Origin: Anastatus disparis
Taxonomy: Eukaryota; Arthropoda; Insecta; Hymenoptera; Eupelmidae
Assembly (NCBI GenBank): GCA_017163975.1
Contig: JAFFSR010000221.1
Span: 6,634,001-6,698,000, forward strand
Reading direction: 5' to 3'
Length of the DNA stretch: 64,000 nt
The notes beneath the pieces were generated by a model, which was given only the letters and a program-made list of their open reading frames with translations, ran no database searches and was not told the DNA's origin. Shown here one piece after another: positions 35,528 through 47,638 of this stretch (its first letter is position 1; each line of letters starts with the position of its first letter). Position numbers and translations under genes: made by a program.

Positions 35528-37309
35528 AAATTACAAACATTTTTTAGTCTTTTTGTTGTATTTAATTTATAATTAAATGATATAAATGAATTCACTTGAT
35601 GAAAATTATACATTAATATAATTACATACAATTATTATAGTAATAAAAATTGATAGGATATTCGTTTAATGTTACTTTCAATAAATTATTTCATTAAATA
35701 GATTTATTATAAAATTACATACATACACAAATGTTTTGAAGTTGAAATTATTTATCTCTGAATATTAAAGTTAGTTCTCTAATGTTGTAAAATCAATTAT
35801 AATTTAATGTAAATGATATTTCAATAATAAGTAAATTATAATAGAGTAAGTATATATCAAAAGCTGAGGTTGCTAATTTGTTTAAAATATCTAATTAAGG
35901 TACATGTAACTATGATAAATAAATGTACTCATTGATAATTAATTTATTAATTAAACTCAAATGGTATACATTTTGATATTTTATTTTTGTAAAAAAGATT
36001 GATATTTTATTATTGATTGATCAATTAAAAGAAAAAATTATGGTAACAGAAAAATTTAATAAAGTATTTAAAAAATGATGAATATAACAATAAAAATATA
36101 AAGATATAAAAAACTTATATATTTATATTAGGAAAATAAAAGAATAATAGTAGAGTAATAATATTATTATAAATATTAACAAATTTTCTAATTTGGTTTT
36201 TTTAATTTGTAAACATTAGGTTACAGTTCTAATAATTTACTGATATCTTAGTAAAAAGTATAATGATATTTTCAAATTTTAATCGCAATGCAAGAGTTAT
36301 TTTACTTTACAAAGGTTATTTTTATAAAAAATTTTATTATAAAATGATTAAGTTAATTCCATCACGTAATTCATGCAAAAGAACGCATGAAAATTTTATA
36401 ATCACGACTATTATTTGATAATTATCACGCTAAAAAAACATTTCTACTTGCTAATTACTTTATAAACTTCATTCACGCTACAATTCTATATCATCTTTTA
36501 TAATTTCTTCTCGGCGAACGGTCATTTAATCGATAAAATTATGTGGAACTTAATGTATTATACAATTTTGCATGCTTCAGTTGTTGAGGCTGGAAACATA
36601 ACAAATGAAAAAAGTAATATAAAAAACAGTAAAAAAAAATAAAAGGTTTAAAATCCATACAACTTCAAAATTAGTCGATGATAATAAGTAAATTATTTAT
36701 TCCAGCAAAGTTTCGTATAGTAAAAAAAACTCTTTCTTTTTATCATTTTATTCATATTTTTTAAAATTTTATTCAAGTTTGGTATCAAACTTGAGATGGA
36801 AATGGTTTTTTATTGTTCGAATCAGGCAATGATGGAAATAGATATGACACCAATTCTTAAAAATTTCAAGCATATAATTAGAGCTAGAATTATTTTAAAC
36901 TTACTTATTCTAATAACATTAACTAATTGTCATTAATAAAATTGGTGTGAATTATACATTGTGAATTTTTTTTAACTTTAAATGTCTATTAGTTAAAATT
37001 TAAAAAAAAAGAAGAAGATTAAAAAAAAGAGTTGCAAAAAAGAAAGGACGACCTAGATTGCAGTAACTCGAAACAGAAACGTTACCATTGTGCAAAATCT
37101 TTTCTGCGTTAGCGAATATCGCTAATGAGTGCATTTAATTTCCGCAGGGTAAAATCTGCTGCTGGCAGTTTCTCGAAGAATTAAAAATATTTACGAGGAT
37201 GTAACTGCCCTCCATAATTTTCTACCATATTCAGCGTAAATGTTTTTCCAAGAATAAAAAAAATATAAAAAAATAAAATAATTATGTTTATATAAGGCAT
37301 TGCATAAAA

Positions 37310-37311
<2 letters not shown>
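35528..37311. other. Non-coding AT-rich stretch
   Basis: Very AT-rich with no gene, apart from a slightly more balanced patch at about 37040-37200. TCAAGTTTGGTATCAAACTTGA at about 36773-36794 is a short inverted repeat, here split as the arms TCAAGTTT and AAACTTGA. Confidence 0.6.

Positions 37312-37357
<46 letters not shown>
37312..37357. repeat. (AT)n microsatellite
   Basis: About 46 bases of uninterrupted TA dinucleotide. Confidence 0.95.
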
Positions 37358-37364
<7 letters not shown>

Positions 37365-38071
37365 AATTTTTTTTTTAAATGAACTATAAATAAACGCATA
37401 AATTGTTTCAATCAAATCCTTCAGCTCTTACGTATACGATTTTGAGAAAGAAGTAATAGATACTGGATTTCACGGCAATAAACTAAAATTTTGATGCATA
37501 AATATGAGATATTTTATATTATTTTATTTTATTTTACCGAAGATTGGCAGGTTACTGCTTTACGGTCTTGCGCGAATATAAAGGCGAGACGTAAAATAAA
37601 CAAGTATTGATATTTATGTGCCTTTAGTCAGTATATACTCTTTATACATAAACATTTTTATTAGAAAATAAAATGTACAATTAATTTATTGCTATAGTTT
37701 ATGCTGTAAAAGTTTTTTTTTATCTTCCTGTTTGAGAGTATGCATGTGTATTTAATTGGTTTTTAAATAAAGAAAAATAGAACACTTCTAAGCAATATAG
37801 AGCTTTGTTTATTATTCATCAATGAAATTTAAAAATAATAGAAAAATAAAAGCTAGTAAAGCTTTGGAAATGCGATTGAAAAGAATCTGAATGTGTTCAC
37901 AATATATAAATGAATTAATTGAATAATTTAATCTCAACTACGATTTATAAATTCATCAATAATTTTTATTTTAAAATCACTATTAGTTAAGGAGACTGTG
38001 GAATATTATTTATTAAAGATTATAAAAGAATTTAGAGTACTATTAATATTTTATGGAATTCATGAAATTCT

Positions 38072-38092
38072 ATAAAATAAAATAAAATAAAA
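38072..38092. repeat. (AAAAT)n microsatellite
   Basis: About four AAAAT/ATAAA pentamer repeats. Confidence 0.85.
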
Positions 38093-38355
38093 TCTGTTAG
38101 CATGAAATAATGGCCATATTTTAAAAGACTAAAAGACTAAAATTTCAAACTAAATCAGCTTAGCTCAATTTTCCAATACGCGAAGTTTTTAAATAAAATT
38201 TTAAAAAAGTATACCGAGCATTAATTACTAAAATATTTTAATTGATACGAGAATGTTATTTAGGTTAAACATAAAGCGAGAAAATTTGAAAAACGTAAAA
38301 TTTTAAAAGAGAGACAAAAGGTACCTTGGGAAGGAAGGATGTCGGGCAACGTGAC

Positions 38356-38426
38356 TCCCGGTGGCATAGTTAACATGACCGTCTAGAAAGTGAAAGATGG
38401 TTGGTCCCATCCGGGATTCTTTTTTA
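38356..38426 (+). ncRNA. Possible short structured RNA with T-run terminator
   Basis: TCCCGG (38356-38361) and CCGGGA (38411-38416) are perfect complements that would close a 61-nt molecule. An extension TGG...CCA is possible with a bulge. TGGCATAGTTA at 38362-38372 resembles a polymerase III A box. A run of six T's (38420-38425) follows, as a polymerase III terminator would. It is too short for a tRNA and has no good B box or anticodon arm. It may be a degenerate tRNA-like sequence or a chance hairpin. Confidence 0.2.
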
Positions 38427-40139
38427 TTCGTAAAATTATTTATAAACTCAATGATTGTCAGGAGCGCGCAATATTTCAAGATCGCATTAAAGCGACCAAA
38501 CGCGCATATAACGATTGATTTTCCAAGATGTGGAATTTTTAATTGAAACTTTTTTTCTTTTTCTTTTATGCAACCATACTACTTTTTCATGAAAGCTCAA
38601 GGCATAAAGTACAATTTCAATCCTGAGAACTAAAAGAGACCATTAAAAAGTCGAGCGTTTGCTGTCGCGCATAAACTTTAAAAAAAAAAGGAAAAGAAAA
38701 AACGTCGGAAAAAAAAAGAAGTAGTCGTTGATACGGAAATAGTTTGGATGCTTTCCGAATTTCATCGGAACGTCAGCGCATTATCGACGTGAAGCGAATC
38801 GAAGTACTCGAACTCAAGTCCTCTTAAGCTTCAAGAGAACTAACGCATCAAAGTGAGAGTAAAAAAAAAAGTAAAAAGAAGAAGAAGAAGAAAAAAAAAT
38901 GAGAATGAGAGAGAGAGACGAAGAAAATCGTGTGAGCTTTATACTTTACAGACATGATGAAATTCACGCGTACATTTTAAACGCGTTTTACGTGCCTCTT
39001 CCAGTAATAGATAGTAAGTTTGCCGATACCCTTATACCCATCGAAACGTGAGTTACTGGAAAAAGTATGAAAAGAAAGAATGGAGAAGGTAAAAGTCATG
39101 GCAGTGATAGTAAACGAAGAAAACGAATTTTTTTTTTCACTTATGTTGAAAATCAACGAATATGGATGGTGAGAAATAATCAGTTTCACATATTTATTCA
39201 AAAAAAGAGTTTTATACTTACAAATTCATATAGAATATTTCCAAATCTAATAATATTTATTTATGTTAAATCAGCAATAAAAATATAAGAAGAATAAAGT
39301 TAAAATATAAAATTCTATAAAATCAAAGACATAAAAGCATAAAATCTGAAAAAATACAATCTTTTTCAAAGCCAAAATGAATAAGTGAAATAAAAAAAAT
39401 TGTTTATACATGGCAAACGCAATTACATATCTATTGTTTACTTTGTTGAGAGATTTAATTATAAAATTTAATATTGTTATGAATTCTCGAGCTGATTTGT
39501 TATTAACAATTAATATTTTAATGAAAAATTATCATACGTGTAAATAATAAAATATTGACACTTGCTTTGCCATGGTTTTATCGTTTTCGTTTTATTTAAT
39601 TCAAATAAAGAAAAGCATTCGGTAAAAGTTGACTCTTGAAGTACAACGACGAAATGATAATCTCCATATTATTTATGACAGGTACGCAAATATTCAATTT
39701 GATTAAAATTTATGACTATTTACCATCGGACAAAACTGGGGAAAACACTTCGGCATACGAGAATAAGAGAGGATAGAAAGAGATGAAATATGATAAAAAG
39801 AGCGAAAGGTCTATAGAACGGTAAATATATGTTTGAACATTCCTATTCGTGTATGTGTGTATATGTATGTACATATATGTGTATATAAATATAGAAAGAG
39901 AAAGAGATTTGAGGGAGACGAGCAAGTTTTGCGCTTGGAATAAACGACAGAGGGATTCGTTATGAGTGCGATTGTAAATTGCGACACGCTCGACCATATT
40001 TGCTTTACATTACAAACTCGTTGTTGTTTCAGCCGACACGTATTGGCGCTTCCTCGCACGCTTTTGCACTCTAGTCTCGAATACAATTCAATTTTGTCGT
40101 ACATACCAATGAATGAAATACAAAAATCCGAAGCTTTTA

Positions 40140-40162
40140 TATTTTTTTTTTTTTTTTTTTTT
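40140..40162. repeat. Poly-T run
   Basis: A homopolymer of about 22 T's leading into ATT repeats. It could be the A-tail of a decayed minus-strand retroelement, but no body is recognisable beside it. Confidence 0.9.
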
Positions 40163-40829
40163 ATTATTATTATCATTGTCCTCCTTTTCGTATACGGACT
40201 TTGCCATTCGTTTGATGCTAAATACTCGCGAGTCGTTGACAAAGAGTTGCTGCATGCATAATCAGTGCGATATAAAATTGTATCAGTCACAGAGTGTTTC
40301 ATTGAAGTATTAGTGCTTATAGAAAATCCATTGATTTATTCAGTATTGACTAAATGATTGTTTACAAAATGTATTACTACATTATTGTTGCCATGTTAAA
40401 TGAGAATAATAATAATAATTTTAAATAATTTCTTGTACAATAAATCAATCATGATTTTATATAATAACATCAAATTTTAATAGATCTTTTATTACTGCAC
40501 ACAATTATACAAACAAATGCAATTTAAAAATATTAATTGCAACAAGATATTATTTTATAAAGCAACAAATATTCTTTTGTTTATGTTATATTTATTTTAT
40601 ATTTCTATCAATTATTATTCATCGTACTTTTAAATTTATATTCTTTAATAAAATAACAAACACTTGATTGCATTGTAAAAAGATTTTGATGACTTTTATA
40701 ACGAAATCTATAGATACGAATGTTTTATATTTATTCATAATAAATAAGCGATTGGAAAACATTGTATGCATAGACACACACAATGCATTTACACACATAC
40801 ATTTAACATGTAGAGTAAAAGTATGCCTG

Positions 40830-41013
40830 CACTGTTAAAAAAAATTGAATTTTGCTTCCATATATTATATTTTCACTTTAAATTTCATGCAAATTTACAT
40901 TAAAATTACGGTAAAATTATTAATTTTCAGCCATTCTGCTTAAAATTACGTAAAATTATATCGTACACGAGCAGCCATTTGCATTAAATTTATTAAATTT
41001 ATTTTTTAAAGTG
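40830..41013. mobile_element. 184-bp MITE-like element
   Basis: The ends are inverted relatives: CACTGTTAAAAAAAATT at 40830-40846 and AATTTATTTTTTAAAGTG at 40996-41013. The first reads CACtgTTAAAAAA and the second, inverted, CACTTTAAAAAATAAATT. Inside lies a 40-bp tandem duplication starting at 40901 and 40941, each copy beginning TAAAATTACG. The short length, inverted ends and absence of coding capacity fit a miniature inverted-repeat element. The superfamily is unknown because no clear target duplication was found. Confidence 0.55.
40901..40985 (+). repeat. 40-bp tandem duplication inside the MITE-like element
   Basis: Unit 1 starts TAAAATTACGGTAAAATTAT and unit 2 TAAAATTACGTAAAATTATA. Both end with an AGCCATT(C)TGC-like segment (AGCCATTCTGC and AGCCATTTGC). 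The middle parts differ. Confidence 0.75.
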
Positions 41014-41134
41014 TATTTCAGAATAATCAAGTTAGCATAGAATGAAATGTATAGGAAGTAAAATAATGAGTCTAGAGCGTCCCTTACCTCATGACTCAAA
41101 AGCTAAATAAAAAAAATTTAAATGTTATCAAGAA

Positions 41135-41137
<3 letters not shown>

Positions 41138-41187
<50 letters not shown>
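41138..41187. repeat. (AT)n microsatellite
   Basis: About 50 bases of uninterrupted TA dinucleotide after an A-rich run. Confidence 0.95.
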
Positions 41188-41191
<4 letters not shown>

Positions 41192-41839
41192 TTATAACTC
41201 GTACCGGAGATAAGAATGAAATCTAACACCTTGAAACGCTTAAAACGTTTTCCCTTTAGTCGATCGATGCCAATGCCATGAGTATTGCAGTAGTATAAGA
41301 TGTCGCACCTTCAAAGCTCAATGGCTTCAAGTCAATTGCAGAGAAACGGAAGCTATTCTCGATGCAACGCTCACGTAAAAGAGCCTACGATTGATTTTTT
41401 TTTTCTTCTTTTTTCCTTCTATTACTGAAAAGGTAGAAATGGGTTTCAACGACTACTCGCAAATGCAAAGAACATTTTCTTCCTTTCTTTACTGACTTTG
41501 CTTATACACAACTTCTTATCACGCAACGCTTGTATCTTATTTTCAAGCTAAATATTATTTGGATTTAGTCTAGTTTCAAACGAACTGATTAAAAGAAGCA
41601 AGAAAATATATATAAATTAAATAAAAATTGTTAAATAACTCGATCGAAATAAATAAATTGACATTTTTAAGAATAAAATTCGTAAAATAAATAATTATTT
41701 GTTTGTCATCAATTAAAAAGAGCAAAAAGATGAAATTTTTTTTTCTTAACGAAATGACAAGGCAATTTTCAATCAAAACGTACAAACATCCAGACACACG
41801 TTTCCGAGAGTTTATATTCTCCCTTTCTAGACAGTAATG

Positions 41840-42110
41840 ATGTATACGCATAATAGGTTATAGTCACGCGTTACGTGACGGAACGGCTTATTACCTGGAG
41901 TATCACTAACCCGTCACAAGCAAGTCTCGTTAATGATGCATTAATTCGCCGACGAATGTTCGGGTGAACGCATATAGAGTGTTAGGGGCATCAGTATGTG
42001 TGTGTAGGTCAAGCATAAGAGAGGTAGGATGGAAACACCTGCGACCGATCGCTAGAAATTATCGCCGCCTATATCCTACGTTCGCTCATCTCGCGGTATC
42101 TCATATGTAT
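41840..42110. promoter_or_regulatory. Enhancer-like GC-richer patch
   Basis: A compact island with CpG words (ACGCGTTACGTGACG, CGCGG), several TAAT/ATTA cores (including GTTAATGATGCATTAATTCG) and the E-box-like CACCTG at 42036. The mix of homeodomain-type cores and CpG-rich words in AT-rich DNA is typical of insect developmental enhancers. Function is inferred only. Confidence 0.25.
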
Positions 42111-42952
42111 ATATATATAACCCTTGAAATCTAACGAGACCAATCGATGTTATAATAATTAACGGAAAATCTGCTTGCCAAGCCGCAATATATTCACCAT
42201 ATTAAAGCAAACATTGCGTATCATTTATTTTTTTGATTTATTATATATTTTTTTCGTTATGGAAAAGCTGAAATTCTCTTTGTTAATAATAGAAATGTAG
42301 GATGAAGAGTTTGTTTTATTGATAAAGTGACACCTTAATCAAAGTTTCAACAATTTTATATAATGAATTATTTTAGAATATAATAATTAAACATTTTCCA
42401 ATTATAGATTGAACGTAAAATATAATTAAGATCAAAAGTTTAATTAATTAAAAGTCCTCGCGATTTATTTACTTGGTCCAATCAGATATACAATCAAAAT
42501 AACGTAAATCAAATAACGCAGATCAATCCCAAAGAATTAAACATAAATAGAAATACGGTAGATGATATTTTTGAGATCTGTTGTTTAATTCAATAAAGTT
42601 TGTTGAGATATATTGAAATTACTAAATTTTAGAGACTAAATGACCTTTTTAATCAATTACCTAGATAATCTTGAAAATGATATTTTAAAATCAAATTTAA
42701 TTATACTTATTTTTAACTTGTGTTGTATGGAAAAATATCTTTTTAAAAATAACAGTGAAAATCATTAGAAAAAGCTATGAAAAAGTTCAGTTTTTACTCA
42801 TGAGGTGATCTGTAAAATCTTAGTATAAAACTATTTTAATCTTTTAATTATTAGAAAATTTATGATGCTTTATAAAATTTGAACTATATCAGTTAATATC
42901 ATATCGAGAAAAAATGAAAAAATATTTAATTATTCCATTATTTTTTCAAATG

Positions 42953-43017
42953 TTTGACAAAATCTTGATTTTTTCACTTATTTTTGCAATTTTCATCATT
43001 TGTTTTCTCACATTTCC
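42953..43017 (+). repeat. Dispersed repeat, copy 2
   Basis: Partner of 2892-2957 in the same orientation, 40 kb away. Identity is very high in the first 35 bases and lower afterwards. The flanks are unrelated. Confidence 0.55.
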
Positions 43018-43639
43018 CTTCGTTCCTTCATATTAATTGATGTATAATACGGAGATAATTGAATTATATTGCCAAACGTGAACATGGTTACATGGAAGTA
43101 ATACTCATTTTTATGCCCACTTTGGTTTTCATAACAAATTAATAACATTTACGACAAACGCCTAATTAAAGAAAATATTGAAGCATAATGTACTAAATTA
43201 TATTATAATTTCAATTTTAATTTATTCTTAATTGAGTCTGTTTTTTAAAGTTAAAACAAAGTGACCAATCGAGAATTTACCTCCTTTGAGGGAAATATGC
43301 GACTCCTTAGTTGCATAATTTACTATTTCAAATTTCAATTGTTACCAGTTATTATTTTTATGAAAACAAAGAACAGTTTACGAAAAGAATCAACACTTTA
43401 AAAAATATTAAATTCTAAATATATTGATTGGTTATTTATATTACATCCTTTATTTTCATCATATAAAAAATAAATAATTCCTTTCATAAAACATTGACTG
43501 CCATTTTAAATTAATTACAGAAGCTACATTTTTAAGTTCGAAAAAGCTAACTGTCAATATATTGGTAGAGGGGTTTTTTTTTCCTTGTTCATAGCTGATC
43601 ATTTCAAGTTTAATTTGATTTCAGCTTACATTTAATCCC

Positions 43640-44345
43640 GCTTCTCTCAAAGTAAAGTCCTAAAGCAATAACGAAGGACTCAAGCAAAGAAACTTGTATT
43701 TAGCAGACAGTCCTGTAGCAATGAAATGTGTAATTAAGCACGGTTCGTTGGCCCAGCACTCGCACTATCTCGAGTACAAGGATGTCGTTTCTCTTTCGCC
43801 CTCTTTTTTTTTCTTTCTTTTTTTTCTCTCTCTTCCTCTCTTTCTCTTTTCTTGGCCAAGCTTGAGTGAGCTTGAAGGAAGATTAGTGAAGTCTTTCTCT
43901 CTCCAACTCCCTTCGTCTTTACTTCTTTCTTCTTTGGTAGAACGAAAATTGACTTAGCCATGGCTGCTCTTAACACGCGAGCTACGGACTTCAACTTATA
44001 CTATACATATATATTTCTGTTCATGCAGCTGGAACAGTTCCTTCCGTCTTGGTTCGTCTTAGAGGGAAACGGCTAAAGCTTTCCGGGTCTCTTTCTCTCT
44101 ATATATATATATAAGCGTAAGGTTGCCACATTATTGACGTTGCAACGGTAGCGGTAACATTGATGTAGTAGTGTAACATACACAGTACGATCGAAAAGCT
44201 CAATCGACCATCGAGAACCACTCGAGCGATTTATCGTCCAGCTCATTTTATTGGCTCCGTTCCCCCGTCAACCGATCGCTCTTCCTGCCGCTTATCGCAG
44301 ACTAGATAAGAAGGGAGAGAGAGAGAAAGAGAGAAACTAGCTCAG
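43640..44345 (+). promoter_or_regulatory. GC-richer island with TATA-like box and splice-donor-like end
   Basis: A long polypyrimidine tract at about 43788-43853 precedes a GC-richer block. TATATAAG at 44108-44115 could act as a TATA box, which would place a start near 44138. CAG|GTAACT at 44343-44351 resembles a splice donor, with GTAACT beginning at 44346. Together these could define a promoter and a roughly 200-nt non-coding first exon on the + strand. A purine-rich (GAGA) tract at about 44309-44345 lies inside that putative exon. No start codon is claimed. The island may instead be an enhancer. Confidence 0.25.
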
Positions 44346-47300
44346 GTAACTTAGACCAGAAAAGAAAGGGATAAAGGAGAAAACGGAGAAAATGAATGAG
44401 ATGGAGAGAGATTGATTGATTAAAATTACACGTAGATTATTCTTATTTAGTAACTTTATAAAACCTACTGAATAAAAATAGTCTTATTCAATATATTCTT
44501 AGCCCAAAAAAATATTTTTTCATGAAAATTTTTATTGAAAACAAGGCTTTGTACTATTATTATGCTTTTACCTGTAACTTTTATTTACATATAAAATAAG
44601 TATGTAAATTTTAAGTACTTTAATTTATCTTAAAGTTTAATAATCAAATGTAATCTACGTAAATTATTATCTCAATAAAATTTTCATTCTTAAAGTATGA
44701 GTGAATCGTAAGAAATTCATTCAGATTTTAAAGTCATGAAATTATATGTGAAAGAAAGTATTATTTTTAATGATCTTTTATGAAAAAAAGCTTAGTATAC
44801 AACAGAAAGAAACTCATTATGACATTTCAAACAAATCCTTGTTTTACCTACACTATTCTTTGAGGATTGTGAACATTTTAAAGAAAACATAATCTGGTAA
44901 GCTCATACTACTTCAAGTGTATAAATGCAAATTTTATTGTGAAAAAGAAGAATAAATAATTTTAATAGTTCCATTGTGAAAAAAATGATTAACGAATTAA
45001 AATAAGGCTTATAATAGCTTTATTATTCTTTCACATATTTTATTTCATCATTCTATTTTATTACTTTCACACTTCCTTGATAGAAAATAGTGTCAATCAA
45101 ATGGGGTCAAAATTAGTTGATATTTACTCTTTGACAATATATTAATTATTAAAACATGATTATTATCTTAAGAATAGACAGCTTGATATTAATATGTTAG
45201 CCACAATATGTTATTATTTATTGTTGTTGAGTTATTGTTAAAATATTGTTTTTGACTAGATTTCGACTTAATACAATAAATAAATTGCTTTAAATAACAA
45301 ATCTCAATACCAGTGAAAAATTTATGTTTGTTACTTTTATGTTTTGTTATTTGATGCACTGTGATTTGTAAGATTCTCTTTGTCAACTTGGATCATGCAT
45401 ACGCTGCATACTTAAAAGAGCTTTTAATTATACATATAGAAATACTCATATACTTGAGCACAGAACAAAGTGCTTTAACTAACGTGCAAACTTTATATGT
45501 ACAGAGATATTCATGCACAAGAATCTTCGAGGAATCTCTCTCACACACGCACACGCACACGCACACGCACAGACGCTCGTGCGCGCGCACGCTCGCTTAC
45601 GTGTGTATGAATGCTAAAATAATCAGTCACTTACGCACATGGTAATATACATAGGATCCATTTGAAAAGCTTTTACAAACAAAAGCAAGAGTAGAAAACC
45701 ACACGTGTTTTACGTAAGTTCGTGCGATGGCACGCGGTAAGCAGCTTTATCTTTCAACATTATTTCTCTTCTGCAATGGAATCATGACAGCTACTATATC
45801 TATTCTGCACGCGCGTCACTTGGAATTCCATGAGCGGCATCAGTGATCCAACACTTTCTCAAAGATGTTTGTGCTATTTTTACCCAGTTCTTTTTTTTCT
45901 TTTCTTCTACTTGCTGCTGCTGCTCCTGCTGCGTGACATTCTAAGTCGACAGACTTAGAGCTGAGAATCTTGAGAAAGTGACTATGCTGTTAAAACGATG
46001 TATGGGTTTTAGATTCATTTAATCCTATCATTCGATAACTTTTCTTACTTTATTTTATTTCTAGAAACATAGATTTTCTTCTCTTTCTTTTTGAATCTGT
46101 TGATATGATATAAAAGAAGGATGAGCAATATTCAATAAAAAAACCTTTTACGTTAATAAAATTAGATTCTAAAAATAAATTTTATTTTTTATTTACAATA
46201 CCCACAGATGTATTTATTTATTTTTATTTGTTTATCGATTGAAGTAAAGTATTTTAAAATAAACAATTAACTGTGTAAAATTATTCAGAGAATCGAATAT
46301 TCTATGATTGTTCCTGAGCTCTGCAATGGGCATCAGTTATCAATGTTAACAGAAATTGTATTTTGCCCAACAAAATTACACTGCTAGCGACGTGATTTAT
46401 AATGGTAATTAGACTTGAATTGAATATTCCTATAGTTCCATCCAAGCAATATTCAGTCTACATCATCTAGCTATAATGTTGGAGACACTTCCGAATCATA
46501 GTTACATATTGAAACATAATATTCGGTTATATGGCCAAATGGTTGCACTAATCCACGAGACGTTGCGGTGTATACATGTATATATATACTGGCCGTTATT
46601 AGAGAGTAAGACAGAATCTGATTCAAGGCTTTGTTACAACTGCTCTGTAGCTCTTCTCTGTTTTCTCGAACCCTCCAGGCTTTTGTGAAAATGAGACAGA
46701 GTTGTTTCGAGAGAGAGAGACTGAGAGATTCGACAAAACCAAGGAAAACCACAAACGACGAGCAAGCACGATATTCTAACAGTCTCAACATTACCCCTTT
46801 ATATATATACACGTATATATATCTTAACTTGCTTTCTCTTAAGCGCACTTATACACAAAGCTTCCGAGCACACACAATTCCCGTTGACCAATTCTGGTTT
46901 ACCGACTTATCGGTGTTTTGTGTACCATTGAGAATACACGCACGAGAGCGAAGCAATTACCGCTTGGCTTGATGCGACATTTAGAAGTTCATTAACCGCA
47001 CATCTACGGATTCTTCTGCGGTAATTATCTTTCTGATGCTTTGTTTGCTGGTTTGTTTTTATTCGTCATTTTAAAATGTTCAGGAAAGTTCTTTAATAAT
47101 AGTATGGAAAAGAGGCGGTATATAACTTAATATATTCTGTAACTACTATGAGAAATTGTTTATTTATTAATATTATATGAATGAACTTTTAAATGTAAAT
47201 ATTTACTTCTTGAAAATAGTACTCGTTAATGCTTGTAGTTTTGTTTCTGTTTCAGTTATATTTGAATTTTGATAAACGATCCGCGTTGTAATATAAAGAT

Positions 47301-47594
47301 TTTTATGTTTTGTTTGTATATTTGTTTTTAATAACACACAATCATAATTTACAAAAATTTAATTTTGGATTTAAGATTGCATTAATTTATACTTTGATAA
47401 TTTATACTCGACAAAAGTTTTTAATGGAGTGATAACAAATATTGCTTTATTTAAGATTTAGTACATGAACCTTAACGAAGTACATATTCATAAATTCTTC
47501 CAAACCTTTTAAAAGTAAGATAATGAATTAAGTGAAAATTTGTAACAAACCTTACTTGATCAATAAATGTCGATATTAACAATTACTATAAAAT
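44346..47594. other. Non-coding stretch with GC-richer patches
   Basis: Contains a (CACACG)n array at 45542-45571 followed by GCGCGCGCAC, and GC-richer patches at about 45690-45990 and 46540-47000. A (CTG/CTGCTC)n patch lies at about 45913-45932. Overlapping frames of 113 and 125 codons at 46471-46972 lie on opposite strands across GAGA and TATA repeats and show no domain. The remainder is AT-rich. Confidence 0.5.
45542..45590. repeat. (CACACG)n array with GC-alternating end
   Basis: Four to five CACACG hexamer repeats to 45571, then GTGCGCGCGCAC at about 45579-45590. Alternating purine/pyrimidine DNA of this kind can adopt Z-form. Confidence 0.85.
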
Positions 47595-47638
47595 CGTACA
47601 AGATTTAATAAATATACTTATTAAATCTTATACGTTTT
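47591..47638. repeat. 17-bp inverted repeat, hairpin
   Basis: CGTACAAGATTTAATAA (47595-47611) is complementary to 47618-47634 at 16 of 17 positions, with a 6-base loop ATATAC. The flanking AAAA/TTTT adds weak outer pairing. It resembles the hairpin at 2612-2650 in size but not in sequence. Confidence 0.6.

Larger units (their letters stand above)
37358..40829. other. Non-coding stretch with purine tracts and homopolymers
   Basis: Contains an (AAAAT)n array at about 38072-38092 and a purine-rich run with (GAA)n at about 38855-38930. A poly-T run lies at 40140-40162, followed by ATT repeats. GC-richer patches occur at 38320-38420, 38700-38850 and about 39950-40090. The 163-codon minus-strand frame over 39811-40302 passes through the poly-T run as a lysine tract and is not believed. 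Confidence 0.5.
41188..43639. other. Non-coding stretch with one strong GC-richer patch
   Basis: GC-richer patches lie at 41200-41370 and 41840-42110. The rest, from 42120 to 43640, is AT-rich, holds the dispersed repeat at 42953-43017 and shows no gene. Confidence 0.5.

Noticed and set aside
38356..38416. A tRNA gene in the 38.3-kb patch
   Set aside because: Only 61 nt long, without a B box matching GTTCRANNCC and without an anticodon arm. Kept only as a weak structured-RNA candidate.
39811..40302. The longest open frame (163 codons, minus strand)
   Set aside because: It crosses a poly-T run that becomes a lysine tract, overlaps plus-strand frames, has no domain and no splice support.
44016..44076. 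A possible exon after the CATGCAG acceptor-like site near 44027
   Set aside because: The frame closes with TAA after 15 codons and no donor precedes the stop.
45542..45571. CRISPR-like spaced repeats
   Set aside because: These are contiguous CACACG hexamers without spacers, a microsatellite in a eukaryotic genome.
46471..46972. Overlapping frames of 113 and 125 codons on opposite strands
   Set aside because: Both run through GAGA and TATA repeats, and neither shows a domain or sensible codon pattern.
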